Below are positions 47,173 through 58,695 of a DNA stretch of 64,000 nucleotides, one piece after another; the stretch's first letter is position 1, and each line of letters starts with the position of its first letter. The notes below the pieces were generated by a model. The model was not told the DNA's origin and ran no database searches. It saw nothing but the letters and a program-made list of their open reading frames with translations. Source of the DNA: Pseudoneurospora amorphoporcata. Taxonomy: Eukaryota; Ascomycota; Sordariomycetes; Sordariales; Sordariaceae. The stretch spans positions 1 through 64,000 of the forward strand of contig MU859103.1 of NCBI GenBank assembly GCA_033297205.1. The letters run 5' to 3'. The translations under genes and the position numbers were made by a program.

Positions 47173-48738
47173 TTACTCACAAACTCCTGTCCGACATAAT
47201 CGTAGGCAGAATTGTAGTTCGACCATCCTCACGCCGCTCAGCTCTCGAGCTAGACCTACTGAAGATCGTCGAGACAAAGCTTTTCTTTTTTTTTGGCTGA
47301 TGTTGCTGTTGTTGGAGAACCGAAGTAGTACTACTGGCGGTAGGTCGGTTAGAAGTGGGATACTCGAAGTGTCCTCGAGTCTCTGTCGTTGGTAAGTTTC
47401 CTCCTCGTCGCGGTGAGGAGTGTGAACTCGTCCGTCCGGGAACGGGGAGGGGCGAGTCATCTGCGCTTGTGGGCGGGGTGAGCTCTCCGTGTCGGTGGCG
47501 ATGGCTGTGGTTACGGGCTTGAGTTTTTGTTTGAGTTTGTTGGGTGTGACTGAGGTCCGTCGGCTCTGGCTTGGGCGCTGCGGTTGTTGCTTGCTTGAAG
47601 TTGGCCAGGGATTTCTGTTCTGTTGATTAACGCTCTGTGCTCTGTCGGGAGGGAGTGGCTTACTAAAGTCGGCTCTTACCTTCACATTAAGCTTCATTCT
47701 CCCCCTCGACTTCTTCATCGACAGAATACTCCCTCCTTCCTCAATCCCAGTACCTCCAGGCGTAACAGTCTTCGACAACGGCAACCCATCACCAGAAACA
47801 ACCCCCTTCTCAGCTATCTCCATCTCCCCACTCACCGTTATCCCACCGCTTGCCAAACAATCCTCCGGTATAGGGATGAACTTCAGCAGTCCCCTCGGCG
47901 GACTCACTCCGATCGCCTCCTCCAGATGCTTCTGAATCAGCGCCGCATTCCGCTTGTTCGTGGTTGGCTGCAAGTGGCTCGGCAAAGCCGAGACGGAAAT
48001 CACGTACGCTGGGTCAAAAGTTCCGCCGAACAACATGCAGGCGCCGTGGTGGAGGGTGACGACGATGGAGGACACTGGGCGTTGGTATCGAGACGAGAGG
48101 TGATAACTGAGCTCAGTTATAAAAGTGAACTCGTCGCTTATCTAGTGGTGACGGATGGAGATGGGTTAGTCAGTTCTTTGACTACGTAGAAGGTAAAGAG
48201 AAAAGGGGAGGGATACAGGGCGACTCACGATCACATTCGTCTTAACCTCTGCCATAACAATCGCATCACCACGTATCCTTTCCTTGGCCGGACTAACCTC
48301 ATTAACAAAAAAGGCGCCCTCCCAAAAATGTAGGTTGCTCTTTTGTCTGCTGAGCTCGGCCACTGATGCCCGCTTGGATGAGGATGATGACTTCGACACT
48401 CGCTTGGGTCCGGCTGTCGCAACATCTCCTGGAAGGGGACGGTCGATGTCCCGCATAATTCTGTTAAGGCTCTGGATCTGGTCCTGGTTTGTGTCGTCAT
48501 CGTTGTTGTCCTGGGCAGAAGCAGCTTTTGAAGGTCGTATTTTGACAGTATCGGAGTCTGAAGTGATGGAACCTAATACCGGCTGGGCTTTGCGCTCGGA
48601 GAAGGACATATTGCTCTTGCTCTTGCGTCTGTTGATATCCTTTGAGGGGACTGGTGGTGGTGGGCTATCTTCGTAGGGGCCAACTCTGGTTTGAGGCCGT
48701 TCGACGACAGCCGTGGGGGGAGGATGTTGGTTGGCCAT
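47173..48738 (-). CDS. MIF-fold (tautomerase superfamily) protein with N- and C-terminal extensions
   Basis: Exons 48738-48229 and 48141-47173 encode 492 residues. The MIF-like domain at about 161-250 begins MAEVKTNVI, continues ISDEFTFITELSYHLSSRYQ, IVVTLHHGACMLFGGTFDPA, VISVSALP and LIQKHLEEAIGVSP, and lines up along most of human MIF. Classical MIF enzymes use Pro1, exposed after Met removal. Here the domain is internal and the aligned residue is Val161, so tautomerase activity is not expected. Both flanks are Ser/Arg/Pro-rich and disordered. The 87-nt intron (GTGAGT...CTAG) lies inside the domain and keeps frame. A further 60-nt in-frame intron after LNVK (GTAAGA...CAACAG) is possible and would shorten the protein by 20 residues. 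Confidence 0.82.
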
Positions 48739-49143
48739 TGTTGATGAGGTCGGTGGTGACTTGCGACAATTTCAGAGGATCCTTTGGGTAGTGACCATAT
48801 AGATGCGTCGTTATAATGTATGATAATCTCGAACTCAAATGGAATCACTTAAGTGACAGCTGTGCTCACTGACTTCTCAGAGGTTAGACTTCGGAATAGC
48901 CTCGTTCCTCTCGGTGATCGAATCCGGAGATCTTCAAATCTCTGAGTGTCTTTCCAAAGACGATCAAGTCTTCTCACCCGCCAATTAAAGCCTAATATTG
49001 GGCCGCTGTAAGAAGTGATGCAGTGGCTTGCCAGCTAAGATGATAGAAATTGTATGGAAGAATGATGATAGTGGCAAGAAACGAGTTGTCAGATATTTCC
49101 AAACGAAGAGTATAATCCCCACGATAGGCACCACTGCCACTTC

Positions 49144-49181
<38 letters not shown>

Positions 49182-51123
49182 AGGGTGCAGAAAGTCAGGC
49201 AACGAAGTCGCAAACAAACAGGAGGGGAGGGGCAGACGCAACCTCCCTTTTCGTTCTGCTCCTTCCCTATACGTTCCAGTTCAGTTGGTTTTGTGGTTGA
49301 AGTGGAAGATACCACCTTTTGTAATGGTGGGATCAACGTGGAAAGGTGCGGTCCGATCTTGAGGAGAAACAAGTTGAGGGCAAGTACAAGACAGGGCTTA
49401 GACTTAAGCGTGAGACAAGTCAAGTCCGGGTGGAAGCCTCAGGACATACGAATGGGTAAAAGGGAAGGAGGGAAGGAGGAAGGGTCATAAGATAGAAGTG
49501 ATTGGGAAGACCCCTTCTTCTGGTTGAGCGACCATATCAACGTTTCGACACCCTCCATCCACTCCGATTCATACGCCATGACAGATGAAACCCTTCCGTG
49601 TTTGTACTTCGCATCACGAAGGGTCGCATGGAAACAAAAAAGTAGAAAAGACAGCAAAATTTACTGCAGGCAAGCCGGTAGCCAAGCGCATGGCTAGATG
49701 ACTTGGCCGCTTCCCCCCCCCCCCATCCGACTGGACAACGGGTCATGATGACCGGCTAGGTAAGTAGGGTGGTTGTCGTGTACGTGGGTTTATCGAAATC
49801 CGCACCGTCGTTTGTTAAGTAGTTAGTATCCAGCTGTGCGGATGCTTCCCTGGCCTTTGGCGTCCGAAAAAAAAACCATTTCTTCGCCGTCATCAATCAA
49901 TTTTCGAAAGGCACAGCATCTTTCAAACATTTTCCTTCCGCTCCGGCCGACTCTTGTGCTTCTTCTCTTACCTATCTGCACACACCGTGCCAGGATCTCC
50001 GATGTCAAAGTCGTACACTGATGGGCGGAGGTGAGATACTGTACTAGACAGGTAAGCTGTTGTGTAATGCTGGGGAAACAGTTTGTGTGGTGATACCCGG
50101 TCACTCACCTTTTTTCTCATCCATGCGACACTCAACAGCCGGGGCTTGTCAATACCGACGTCGGGTCACGGTGAAAGCATACACTTGGGCCAATATAGGC
50201 GATGGGGGGCAAAGGTGTTTCCTGTCTCTACCCTTTCCAAAGAGGAGGTGAACACGTCCCAAGGTCCAATCCGATGGATGGCGGGACGGTGTACGTAATG
50301 TACAGCGTTACTGAAAAACACGGGTCACTGCATTCTGGCATCAATCAAACCAGGTTGTGATCGTAAGTAAACCCCCAGGACCTCCTTGCGTTGTGCAACA
50401 ATCCGGTAGTAGCTGAAGTCTTGTAGGTGTCAACGGCTAAACAGTCCAAATGCATCATCCGCCATCTGAGCCTTTCCTTTTCTTGAGAGCTTGCCCCCAA
50501 GACAAGACAAGATGGTCTGTCATGAGTGTGTGGTTCTTTTTCCTCCCTCCTTTCTGTCTGAAGCGCAGCCGGTCGGTCAAGCGAGCCGCCCGAGAACCGA
50601 GACACCAACAGGCAAAGAAATAAAGATAAGACATGCAGTACGCACGAGGGACAGGACACACTTAGACCCACTGCAAGGGAGAGACGTGCAGTGGATTGAC
50701 GCAAATAAATTGAATCTTACGAAGCCCTCTGGCCTCTAGAAACAGATAAAAAAGATAAGGGGTATGTAACCCGGGTAAGCGGGAATGGAACGGTCAATAT
50801 AGATTATTGAGAAGCATATAAGGATAAGTCAAAGTTGTGGGAACCCTCACGACGAGGGACGGGTAACGAGGGCTCCATGGGATATTGCGAGGTGTGGTGT
50901 CCTGTGCTGAGGCGATACCTAGTTTTAGGTTTCAAATTGTGGCAAGGCAGCTAGAGAATATTATTTCGTGTTTCGCATCCATGTTATCTCATCACTAGTC
51001 CTGCGTCCATGTCAATATACACCACGGAAACTGCCTGATAGGAAAACTATACCAACGTGCCAGTAAACCATCTCACATTTTACCCATCCCTTCTCCCCAT
51101 CATTTACCCATTACTGTTTATCC
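48739..51123. other. Intergenic region between MIF-domain gene and SEC12
   Basis: 2.4 kb upstream of the MIF-domain gene and downstream of SEC12. It holds a 35-nt poly(A) run and a short C run near 49716. Open frames here are short or created by the homopolymer. Nothing else was recognised. Confidence 0.5.
49145..49179. repeat. Poly(A) run, 35 nt
   Basis: Uninterrupted A homopolymer in the upstream region of the MIF-domain gene. It produces poly-Lys and poly-Phe artefact frames. Confidence 0.9.
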
Positions 51124-53154
51124 CTAACGAACCAGTCCGCCAACAACAGCTCCCAACTCTCCAAACAGGATATTCTTGAAGATCGTCTCGCCCATCTCCT
51201 CGCCCCAGTGGCCCGCCGCCTTCAACTTCTCCTTCCATACCTGCTTCTGCGTCTCATGCAACTCATCCCACTCCTTCGGTGTGGGCGCGGTGCTGTCCAC
51301 CTCGGCGTCGTGTCCACTAACCTGGACGATCCCGTCCTTCGCCCCAACATTCAGAATCACCTTCTTGGCCTGTCCATCCTGCACCTTCAGATCCTTCTCC
51401 GCCAGCAGCGAGGCCAGAAAGCCATGCACGCCGTCGGGAGTGAGCGACTCCGAGTTGGCGTAGTTGACATTACCCACCACACCCTGGCCGGCACGGTAGC
51501 GGGCATTCTGCTGCCAGCTGACGGGGGCGAACCTCCTGGCGCCGATCATGGGGGCGGAATAGCCCTTGATTTCGAGGAAGCTCTGGACGAAGATGCCGAT
51601 GAAGAGGGTAATCAGGGCCGTGAAAAAGAGGAGACCCTTGGGTGAGGGGGCTTGGCTCTTCAGGGCTAGGACGTAGCGGGCCGCGCGGGGAGGGCCGCCG
51701 CGGCGGGTTTGGGCCGTCTTGTCGACGAACTTCTTGAGCGGGAGGGAGTGCACGATGCAAGAGTTGCCGACGGAGCCGATGGAGGCTAGCTTGACGTACT
51801 CGGGACGAACGGACCCCTTCTTTGCGACGGCTTTTTCGTCCGACGACTTGGAGTCGTCGGCGGGCGGGATGACGTAGGAAAAGGCCACGCCGGAGATGGG
51901 GCCATTGTGGACGTTCTTGAAGGTGGTGACCTTGAAGAGGTTGATGATCAGGTTGATGTCGGCAACCGACTGGTGGTCCAGCGTGTAGATAGTAATCGAG
52001 CTGTCCTGGCCAGTAACGGCGATGACGAACTGCGCGTCGCCCTGCTTGGCGGTCGGCGAGGCAGGAGGAGTCAGATTGCGAATGGCCAGACCGGTAGCGC
52101 GCGTGACAGAGCTGGGCAGCTTCGCGGAAATGCACAGTCTTGCCTTGGGCTCCTCTAACTTTGTGGCTACCACTGTCTTATCCGTGGTTTCGTTGTTGTC
52201 TCCATTGGTGATGGTGGTAATGGCCGCACCGTTCACCTTGCCGTTGCCCTTCTTGGCCTCTTCTTCCTCCTTCTCTTTGAGCTTGCTGTGGACCTTGTCA
52301 TCCTTGGGCATGCGGAATCCGTGAAGAACCGCGCCACCGCCCTGGGGAAGGTTGGCAACGGCGAGGATGAAGTCCGGAGTCAGATAGCGCACCGATCGGA
52401 ACGAGGGCCTAGCGGCTCCGGTGATGGCCGCCTCGTCGGGCATGGTAAAAACCAGCTTGGGACCTTCCGAAATGCCCTTTCCGATGTTCATGGTGCGCAT
52501 CTCAAACTCGTCGCAGTACGCAAGCTGGTAGCTATCCGGACCAGTCTGGATGATATCAATGTCCACAGCCTCCTTCACCAGCTCAAGGTTACCCCTGAGC
52601 TTGGGAGTGGCACCGCCAGTGTTGGGCACATCGAAGAGGGCAATCTCTGGCTCTTTGGAGAATCCCGTGGCGACAGCGCCAACCTGGGCGGACCCGGGGA
52701 ACGGCGCGGACAATCGCAACACTCTCTGATATGTATCCTTCTCCGTCGTTGCGAAGAGTGAAGAGCGCGAGAGCTCGGTGATCTTGGGCTTCTCGGACGA
52801 GGCCTTGGTTTTGGGTGGCTCGTCCAAGCTGAAAACACGGAAATGTTCGTTGTTTCCCTTTGCGATATCATCAGCGCTCGAATTGATACCGGCGTACAGC
52901 AGGATCGAGTCCTTGTTTCGGGGTCCGACGGCAAGAGTCGCGACACTGTCCTCGTCGCGACTGAGTTCGATCTCGGATACAATGTCGAGGGTGTCCGGGC
53001 GTGATGCGTCGATGACGGTGATCTTGTTTCCTACACCATGGTTACCGGGCCCACCGCCACCGGCTACGATAAGTCGGTTCGCATCTTCGGGGTCGAAGTC
53101 GAGGGAGTAGAGGGAATACGAAGTGCGCAGTTCCGCAGACGGGATCGGGACCAT
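51124..53154 (-). CDS. SEC12: SEC12, ER membrane guanine-nucleotide exchange factor for SAR1
   Basis: A single exon of 676 residues. SEC12 loads GTP on SAR1 at the ER and so starts COPII coat assembly. The N-terminal WD40-type propeller carries the signature loop AGGGGPGNHGVGNKI (31-45), the potassium-binding loop that contacts SAR1 in yeast. One membrane segment lies at about 505-529 (GLLFFTALITLFIGIFVQSF), followed by a luminal tail of about 147 residues. The low-complexity Lys/Glu stretch near 300-325 and the Asn/Thr stretch after it lie in a propeller loop. The start is taken at 53154 (MVPIPSAELRTSY); the frame continues upstream, but that part is not family-like. SAR1 lies 8.3 kb away. 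Confidence 0.93.
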   Translation of the reverse strand: MVPIPSAELRTSYSLYSLDFDPEDANRLIVAGGGGPGNHGVGNKITVIDASRPDTLDIVSEIELSRDEDSVATLAVGPRNKDSILLYAGINSSADDIAKGNNEHFRVFSLDEPPKTKASSEKPKITELSRSSLFATTEKDTYQRVLRLSAPFPGSAQVGAVATGFSKEPEIALFDVPNTGGATPKLRGNLELVKEAVDIDIIQTGPDSYQLAYCDEFEMRTMNIGKGISEGPKLVFTMPDEAAITGAARPSFRSVRYLTPDFILAVANLPQGGGAVLHGFRMPKDDKVHSKLKEKEEEEAKKGNGKVNGAAITTITNGDNNETTDKTVVATKLEEPKARLCISAKLPSSVTRATGLAIRNLTPPASPTAKQGDAQFVIAVTGQDSSITIYTLDHQSVADINLIINLFKVTTFKNVHNGPISGVAFSYVIPPADDSKSSDEKAVAKKGSVRPEYVKLASIGSVGNSCIVHSLPLKKFVDKTAQTRRGGPPRAARYVLALKSQAPSPKGLLFFTALITLFIGIFVQSFLEIKGYSAPMIGARRFAPVSWQQNARYRAGQGVVGNVNYANSESLTPDGVHGFLASLLAEKDLKVQDGQAKKVILNVGAKDGIVQVSGHDAEVDSTAPTPKEWDELHETQKQVWKEKLKAAGHWGEEMGETIFKNILFGELGAVVGGLVR

Positions 53155-53651
53155 CGTGTTTGAATCGTCTGGAAGTGTTGGGTTCGGCCAAGTATTTCGG
53201 TCGTGTTGGTAACCTTTGGTTGGGCGAGGATGGCGATTAGGATTAGTATAATTAGGGTATATCGTCGGTCGAGTTGAGCTGAGAACAAAAAGCGATATGA
53301 TTGCAGAGACCCTGTTGTCAAGGAGCAAGAGGACTGGACTCGAACGTCAGACTTGTTTCAATTGGTCGCATGTGATGCGGTCTAGTGGGCTAAACAGACT
53401 ATGTCCCTCTGCCTGGTGAGCTCATGTGGGTCCATTTTAGTGGGCGTTTCTAGACTACAGATCGCGAATGTCATCCAGACACAGCAGTGCATCTCTTCCA
53501 ATTTCTCATTGGGTGCCGTCAGAAATGAAGACCTCAACTAGGTCAGAGCTCTGCCAAACATGGGGGAGAAGTCCGGGGGCTGCCAGGAGCTTCCCAGCGG
53601 TACTGAACGCTATGACCAGCATCAACAGTTATACAGGATACCTACACCCCT
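53155..53651. other. Intergenic spacer between ALDH gene and SEC12
   Basis: 497 bp holding the SEC12 promoter and the ALDH 3' UTR. A piece with weak similarity to tRNA arms near 53350 does not fold as a tRNA. Confidence 0.6.
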
Positions 53652-55356
53652 TCATGCCATGTTGACATGGATACTCTTGACATTGCAATAAGGTGCCAAA
53701 CCCGCCTCTCCCAACTCCCTCCCAATACCGGACTGCTTCACGCCTCCAAATGGAATCCTAAAGTCCGAATCATTGCTGCTATTGACCCAGACCATGCCGG
53801 CCTCGATCTCCCTAGCCACTCTGTGCGCCCTGGTCAAGTCCTTGGTGAACAGAGCCGCTCCGAGGCCATACATGCTATCGTTGGCCAGCGCCAACGCCTC
53901 CTCCTCCGACTTGAACGAGGTGATGGCCACGCAGGGCCCAAAGATCTCCTCCTTGAAAATCTTCATGGTCGGCTTGACGTTGGTGAAGACCGTCGGCGCC
54001 ACATAGAAGCCCTTGCCGTTCTGCGGAGCCGGCTCACCACCCAGCATCACCGTGGCACCCTCTTCCTTTCCGGCCTTGATATAGCCCAGAACACGCTCAT
54101 ACTGCGCCTTGCTGACCTGGGGTCCATGAAACGTGCTCTCCTGGAAGGGATCGCCGACGACCGAAACCTCCTGGACCTTTGCCTTGAACTTGTTAACGAA
54201 CTCGTCGTAGATCTTCTCATGCACGAGAATGCGTGATGTCGCGGTGCAGATTTGGCCCTGGTTGCTCATGATGCCAATGTGGGACCATGTCGCCGCTAGC
54301 TCAAGGTCGGCATCCTCGAAGACAATCAGTGGGGACTTGCCGCCCGTCTCCAGGGTGATGTTCTTCAGAGTCAAGGAAGCCATCTTCATGATCTCCTTGC
54401 CCGTAGCGGTACTGCCGGTAAAGGCAATCTTGTCCACCTGGGGATGTTGCACAAGTGCGGAACCCGCTTCCCTGCCGTGTCCGTTGATGATATTGATCAC
54501 ACCAGGAGGGAAGCCGGCCTCCTTGATGAGCTTAGCCACGTACAGCATGGACAGGGGCGTCTGCTCAGCCAGCTTGAGGACAACGGTGTTGCCGCAGCAT
54601 AGGGCCGGACCCAGCTTCCAGGCGGCCATGTCTAGCGGGTAGTTCCAGGGTATGATCTGGCCGCACACGCCGAGAGGCTCCTTGACTGTGTAGGCAAACT
54701 TGGCCGGGCCGACGTCAATGACTTGGCCAAAGTTCTTGTCCGCATAGCCGGCATAGTACCTGAGGACGTTGATCACTTCGGGCACGTTCTCGGTAAGGGC
54801 TGTCTGATACGGCTTGCCGTTGTCCAGGCACTCAATGGTGGCTAAGATGTCGGCATTCTGAGCTACTAGGTCGGCCAGCTTGAGCATCAAGGCGCCGCGC
54901 TCAGTGCCGGATAGAGATTTCCATGATTCGTGCTTGAAGGCCTTGCGGGCTGCTGATACCGCAGCGTCGACATCCTCGGCGGTTGCGGCGTATACCGAGC
55001 AAATTTCTTCTTCGGTACTAAGGATATACGTTAGTGCGCAGGGTTGAGTGAGTGACTCGGAGTGATGTAAGATTTTAAACATACGTTGGGTTGATGGAAG
55101 CCAACTTCTGCTCATTGGTGCTCTTGACAAACTCGTTGTTGATGAACAGGCCTAGTGGCTGCGTCCACTTCTTGCCGTTGGGGGCTGTAAGCTCGACTTC
55201 CATGTTGGGTTTTGTGTTACTGAAGAAAGGTGAAGATGATGAGAACGTTCGTGAAGGAGAGAGCTGCGCGTGATAGACTTGTCTTCCTTTGGTCTTATAC
55301 AAGTGCCTCCACAGGGGAACAGAGCCCGAGCAACTGGGACGGAGGAAGAGGTTCAT
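53652..55356 (-). CDS. NAD(P)-dependent aldehyde dehydrogenase, class 1/2 family
   Basis: Exons 55356-55085 and 55017-53652 encode 545 residues. The enzyme oxidises aldehydes, probably acetaldehyde and similar compounds, to acids. Catalytic residues are in place: Asn216 in IPWNYP, Lys239 (cofactor), Glu314 in LETGGKSP and the nucleophile Cys348 in NQGQICTATSR; FGPCVAITSF and the C-terminal PFGGVKQSG are also typical. The first 51 residues are rich in Arg, Ser and Phe and poor in acidic residues, like a mitochondrial targeting sequence. Met52 (55203, MEVELTAPNGKKW) would give a 494-residue protein, the usual cytosolic length. Two start sites could therefore serve two compartments. The 67-nt intron has GTATGT and TTAG ends. 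The gene is divergent from the LMBRD2-like gene. Confidence 0.95.
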
Positions 55357-56443
55357 CTTATAACCTATGATAGATGGCCGTTCAACTTCAACCCCTCACC
55401 TCAGCTTCTCGTCGACGAGTGATAAGGCGGGGGAGGGGACGTGGAGTGTTACACTGTCACTGCACTTCCTTCCCGGTTGAAGCAGTGACATTGTCGCCGA
55501 GTCGGATCTCTGGGGGGATCTGGACCACCCGATCCGTGCATATCGTGACTGTGCCGTGGACTTTTTTCCCTCTTTGAGCCAAGACAGTAGTAAACAGGGT
55601 CCATCCATTGCTGTGTTTTGGTACTGCGTTTATCGCATATGTATGTATCTGGCCAACTTGGCTTTCTGTCTTGGTGACTTGATGATACCTTACTTCTTCA
55701 TAGTAGTGTCCTTGTTAAATGGGGGAATCACCTTGGGTTACCTCTATGTAACAGCGACATTAGAGGTATACATCAAACCCTGGTTTAATTGTTAGCGCGG
55801 GACTTCCAGACGGCTCTGTTACCTAGGTATCATTGCAGGCTGGCTACCTGGAATTTCCGGCCTGAAAATCTGCTTGTTCGCAGGTATTGCCCGCTAGGTA
55901 TGAATGGAGTTAGATTCCGGGGCATCTGTGTCTGGGACACCATCAAGTAGAATCGTTGTTCTTGGCCTGTTTTTCTGGTGGTTTGGACCAATGGGAGCGC
56001 CAAAATCCCTTGTCTTCTGCCTTGTCTGAAGAGGTTGTAAGGAAAGCGCTAACAATTAAATCAGGATTGATGTGTACAAGTAACATCCGAGGACGGAAGA
56101 TGAAAACGCAGCTATTTCCAAAGAGTCACCTCAAGATCGTCGTGGAGCAATGACCTGCAGCTGGTCCCAACATTCAATTCAGTTGCAACCCCCTGTCGTC
56201 CCCTCAAAAACGGAGAGATGCATGCCCTGCAGCCGCCGTAAGCGGGTCATTGCCCACTGTTATGGGTCAGCAGGCGTGGTGTGACATGACATGACGTCGT
56301 CTGTGGTGCCTTCCACTGCTGGGACCCTCCAAAATTCAACCCAAGGGAAAAGTCATAGAACTTTCTCTCACAGCAAGACATCAACACACCGCCGACGATC
56401 CCACGCGAAAAGAGTATGCGCAACAATAATTAAACCATCTTTC
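55357..56443. other. Divergent promoter region, ALDH and LMBRD2-like genes
   Basis: 1.09 kb between two divergent starts. A frame with an ATG at 56291 is in phase with the LMBRD2-like gene and could extend it by 51 residues. No other gene was recognised. Confidence 0.6.
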
Positions 56444-58695
56444 ATGATGGAATCTGCTACGACGCAATCGCCCGTGGCCTCCGAGGTGTTTGCCTTGGTC
56501 GCGCTCTTTGTGATCTCAGTTATCGTCCTCCTCATCCTCCGACACTATCTTCCGCTGCGAACAACACCCGCCTACCTTCTAGTTCCCATCTTCTTCGCAC
56601 TATGTCTCCCAGCAAGCATGGTACTGCTGGTACCCATCGATCTGGCCTCGAGCGCCATGGTCGATGATATCGATGCCCGAGGAATCTGGCTGGAGCGCGG
56701 CCCATTACGCATCTGTTGGAGAATTGCCTACTGGCTCACCTTCTGTTTGACGTGGTATGTGCTCGCTGGATACCCTAGTTTGAAAATTCAACATGACTTA
56801 TAAACTAACGCGAACGTACCGACAGGTTCATCATACCCATCCTCGGCGAATACTCAGATTCCGGCTACCGCGATCCCCAAGCCAAATTCCGAGACTCGCT
56901 TCGCGCAAACGCCCAGTACTATGCCGTCGTCTTTGGCTCCGGATTCATCGGGTTGTTATACGTTCTCTGGTCATACGGTGGCTTTTCCGAATCACTCAAG
57001 AGTACCGTCATGGCTCTCGCATATTGTTGGGGTCTCATACTGGCCATCTATCTTATGGGGCATGGCTTGGTCGCTATCCCCCGTCGACTCTTTCGGAACG
57101 CGGACATCAGTGGACGGCTGCGTAGGATCCAGACGCAGGCTCCCAAGGTGTATGATCAAATGGAGGATGCACAAATGAATTTGGATGATTTGGAGATGCA
57201 GGTGGCCGAGCTCAGCAAGCGCAGCAAAACCGGAACTGCAAAGAACTTCCAGGACTGGATCGAGGAGTTGGTCGACCTCACTAACATTCCAGAGTCACAA
57301 CTCGCAAACACCTCTGGCGCGGTCCGCGGCTCCGGAGAATATATCAGGACTAAGCTTCCCACGGTAATCACTGAAAAGTACATGGCCGATCTCACGAGAC
57401 AGCTGATCAGGGCCAAACACGCCCGCTCGCGCTATACGAGCGATTGGAACAGGCTTTTACATGATGCCGTTAGAACACAAGCCATCATCGACTCAGTGGC
57501 TTCCAAGAGACTGGACTTTGGTGTGCCTTCCCCGAATTCCGGTTTTTGGGACAGGCACAGCCCCTTGACTCCCTATACTCGCTTCCTTTATCATTACTAC
57601 GTCCTTCCCTATTTCAACCTTGCGTTTGGCGGCCTGCTAGCTCTCGCGTCAGCATGTATTGTGTGGTCCGAAGTTGTCAAGGGCATTTTCCCGGTTCTCT
57701 CGGTCATCCGCTACTCTGTTGTTCACCACAATGTCGGCGATAAGGGCCAAATCGGGCTTGCCGGTCAAGCGATCGCTGCCCTTTGGATGGTATACATGTG
57801 CGCTGCCGCCTTGATATCCATTACCGAAGTCAAGGTCTGGCGTGGTCGGGCACTAGTTCGTCGTAACACGGCGCCCGAGTCCGCCTTTTGGTACGCCAGC
57901 CAAGTTGCCCGCCTTAGCGTGCCACTCACGTACAATTTCATGACCTTCCTCGGCGTCGTTTACAAAGACACGGTATTCTACGATTTTCTCGGCCAGCTTA
58001 TCAACCTTACACCCCTCGGCAAGTGGTTCGACTACCTATTCCCCGCTCTCATCCTGGTCCCTGTGTGCTTCACCCTCTTTGGGCTCTACGGCAAGATTCA
58101 ACGAGCCCTCGGCTTCGGCGTTGATGTTCTCGACACTTTGGAATCCGACGACGAATTTGGGGCCAACTTTGGTACCGGTACCTGGCGTGAGGGCCGTGAT
58201 CTCATTGAGCGGGAACTCAACGGCTCGTCGGCTGCTATCCGCGGCGGCCGCCGGCCACACTACACGGATTTATCTTCTCCCTCACAGCCGCGGGCTGCTC
58301 CGATTTTGACCATTCGGGCCAACTCAACGCCTTACCCACTGCCGGGGAATCCTACGACTCCTATTGCGACGTCGCCTAACTTGCGGCCGTTGGCGAACAC
58401 ATCGGCCAGGAGGGTTGGTACGGCGTCAAGGCAAGTGACGTTGGCAAGTGAGGATGATGATGAAAACTTCTTCGAAGCGCTGGGACATAGGCTTAAGAAC
58501 ACGATCGACACAATAGATAAACCGAAGTGGCTGACGGATATCCCGAAGCCCAAATGGATGGGAGGAGACAATTCTGGTGCTGGCTCTGGGGGCAATGGTA
58601 ATGAAAACTTTTCCGACATCAGGAGGTGGTTTGGCGGTGGTGCTGGCGGAGGAGGGGGTAGCAGCAGTGGTGGTGGCGGGAGGATAAGGCTTTAA
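56444..58695 (+). CDS. LMBR1-domain multi-spanning membrane protein (LMBRD2-like)
   Basis: Exons 56444-56754 and 56826-58695 encode 726 residues. The LMBR1 family are polytopic membrane proteins; animal LMBRD2 has been linked to G-protein receptor signalling, and the fungal role is unknown. Family landmarks are CWRIAYWLTFCLTWFIIPIL after the third hydrophobic segment, LIYLMGHG-like and VAIPRRLF near the fifth, a cytosolic coiled region (NLDDLEMQVAEL), VWSEVVKGIFPVLS, SVPLTYNFMTFLG and, after the last span, EGRDLIERE. About nine membrane segments can be counted. The tail ends in a Gly-rich stretch. The start chosen is the tandem ATG pair; an upstream in-frame ATG at 56291 would add a hydrophilic extension. 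The 71-nt intron has GTATGT and ACAG ends and joins in frame. Confidence 0.92.

Noticed and set aside
53340..53420. Possible tRNA arms (GACTCGAACGTC, GGTCTAGTGGG)
   Set aside because: The T-stem pairs at only three of five positions and no acceptor stem forms on either strand.
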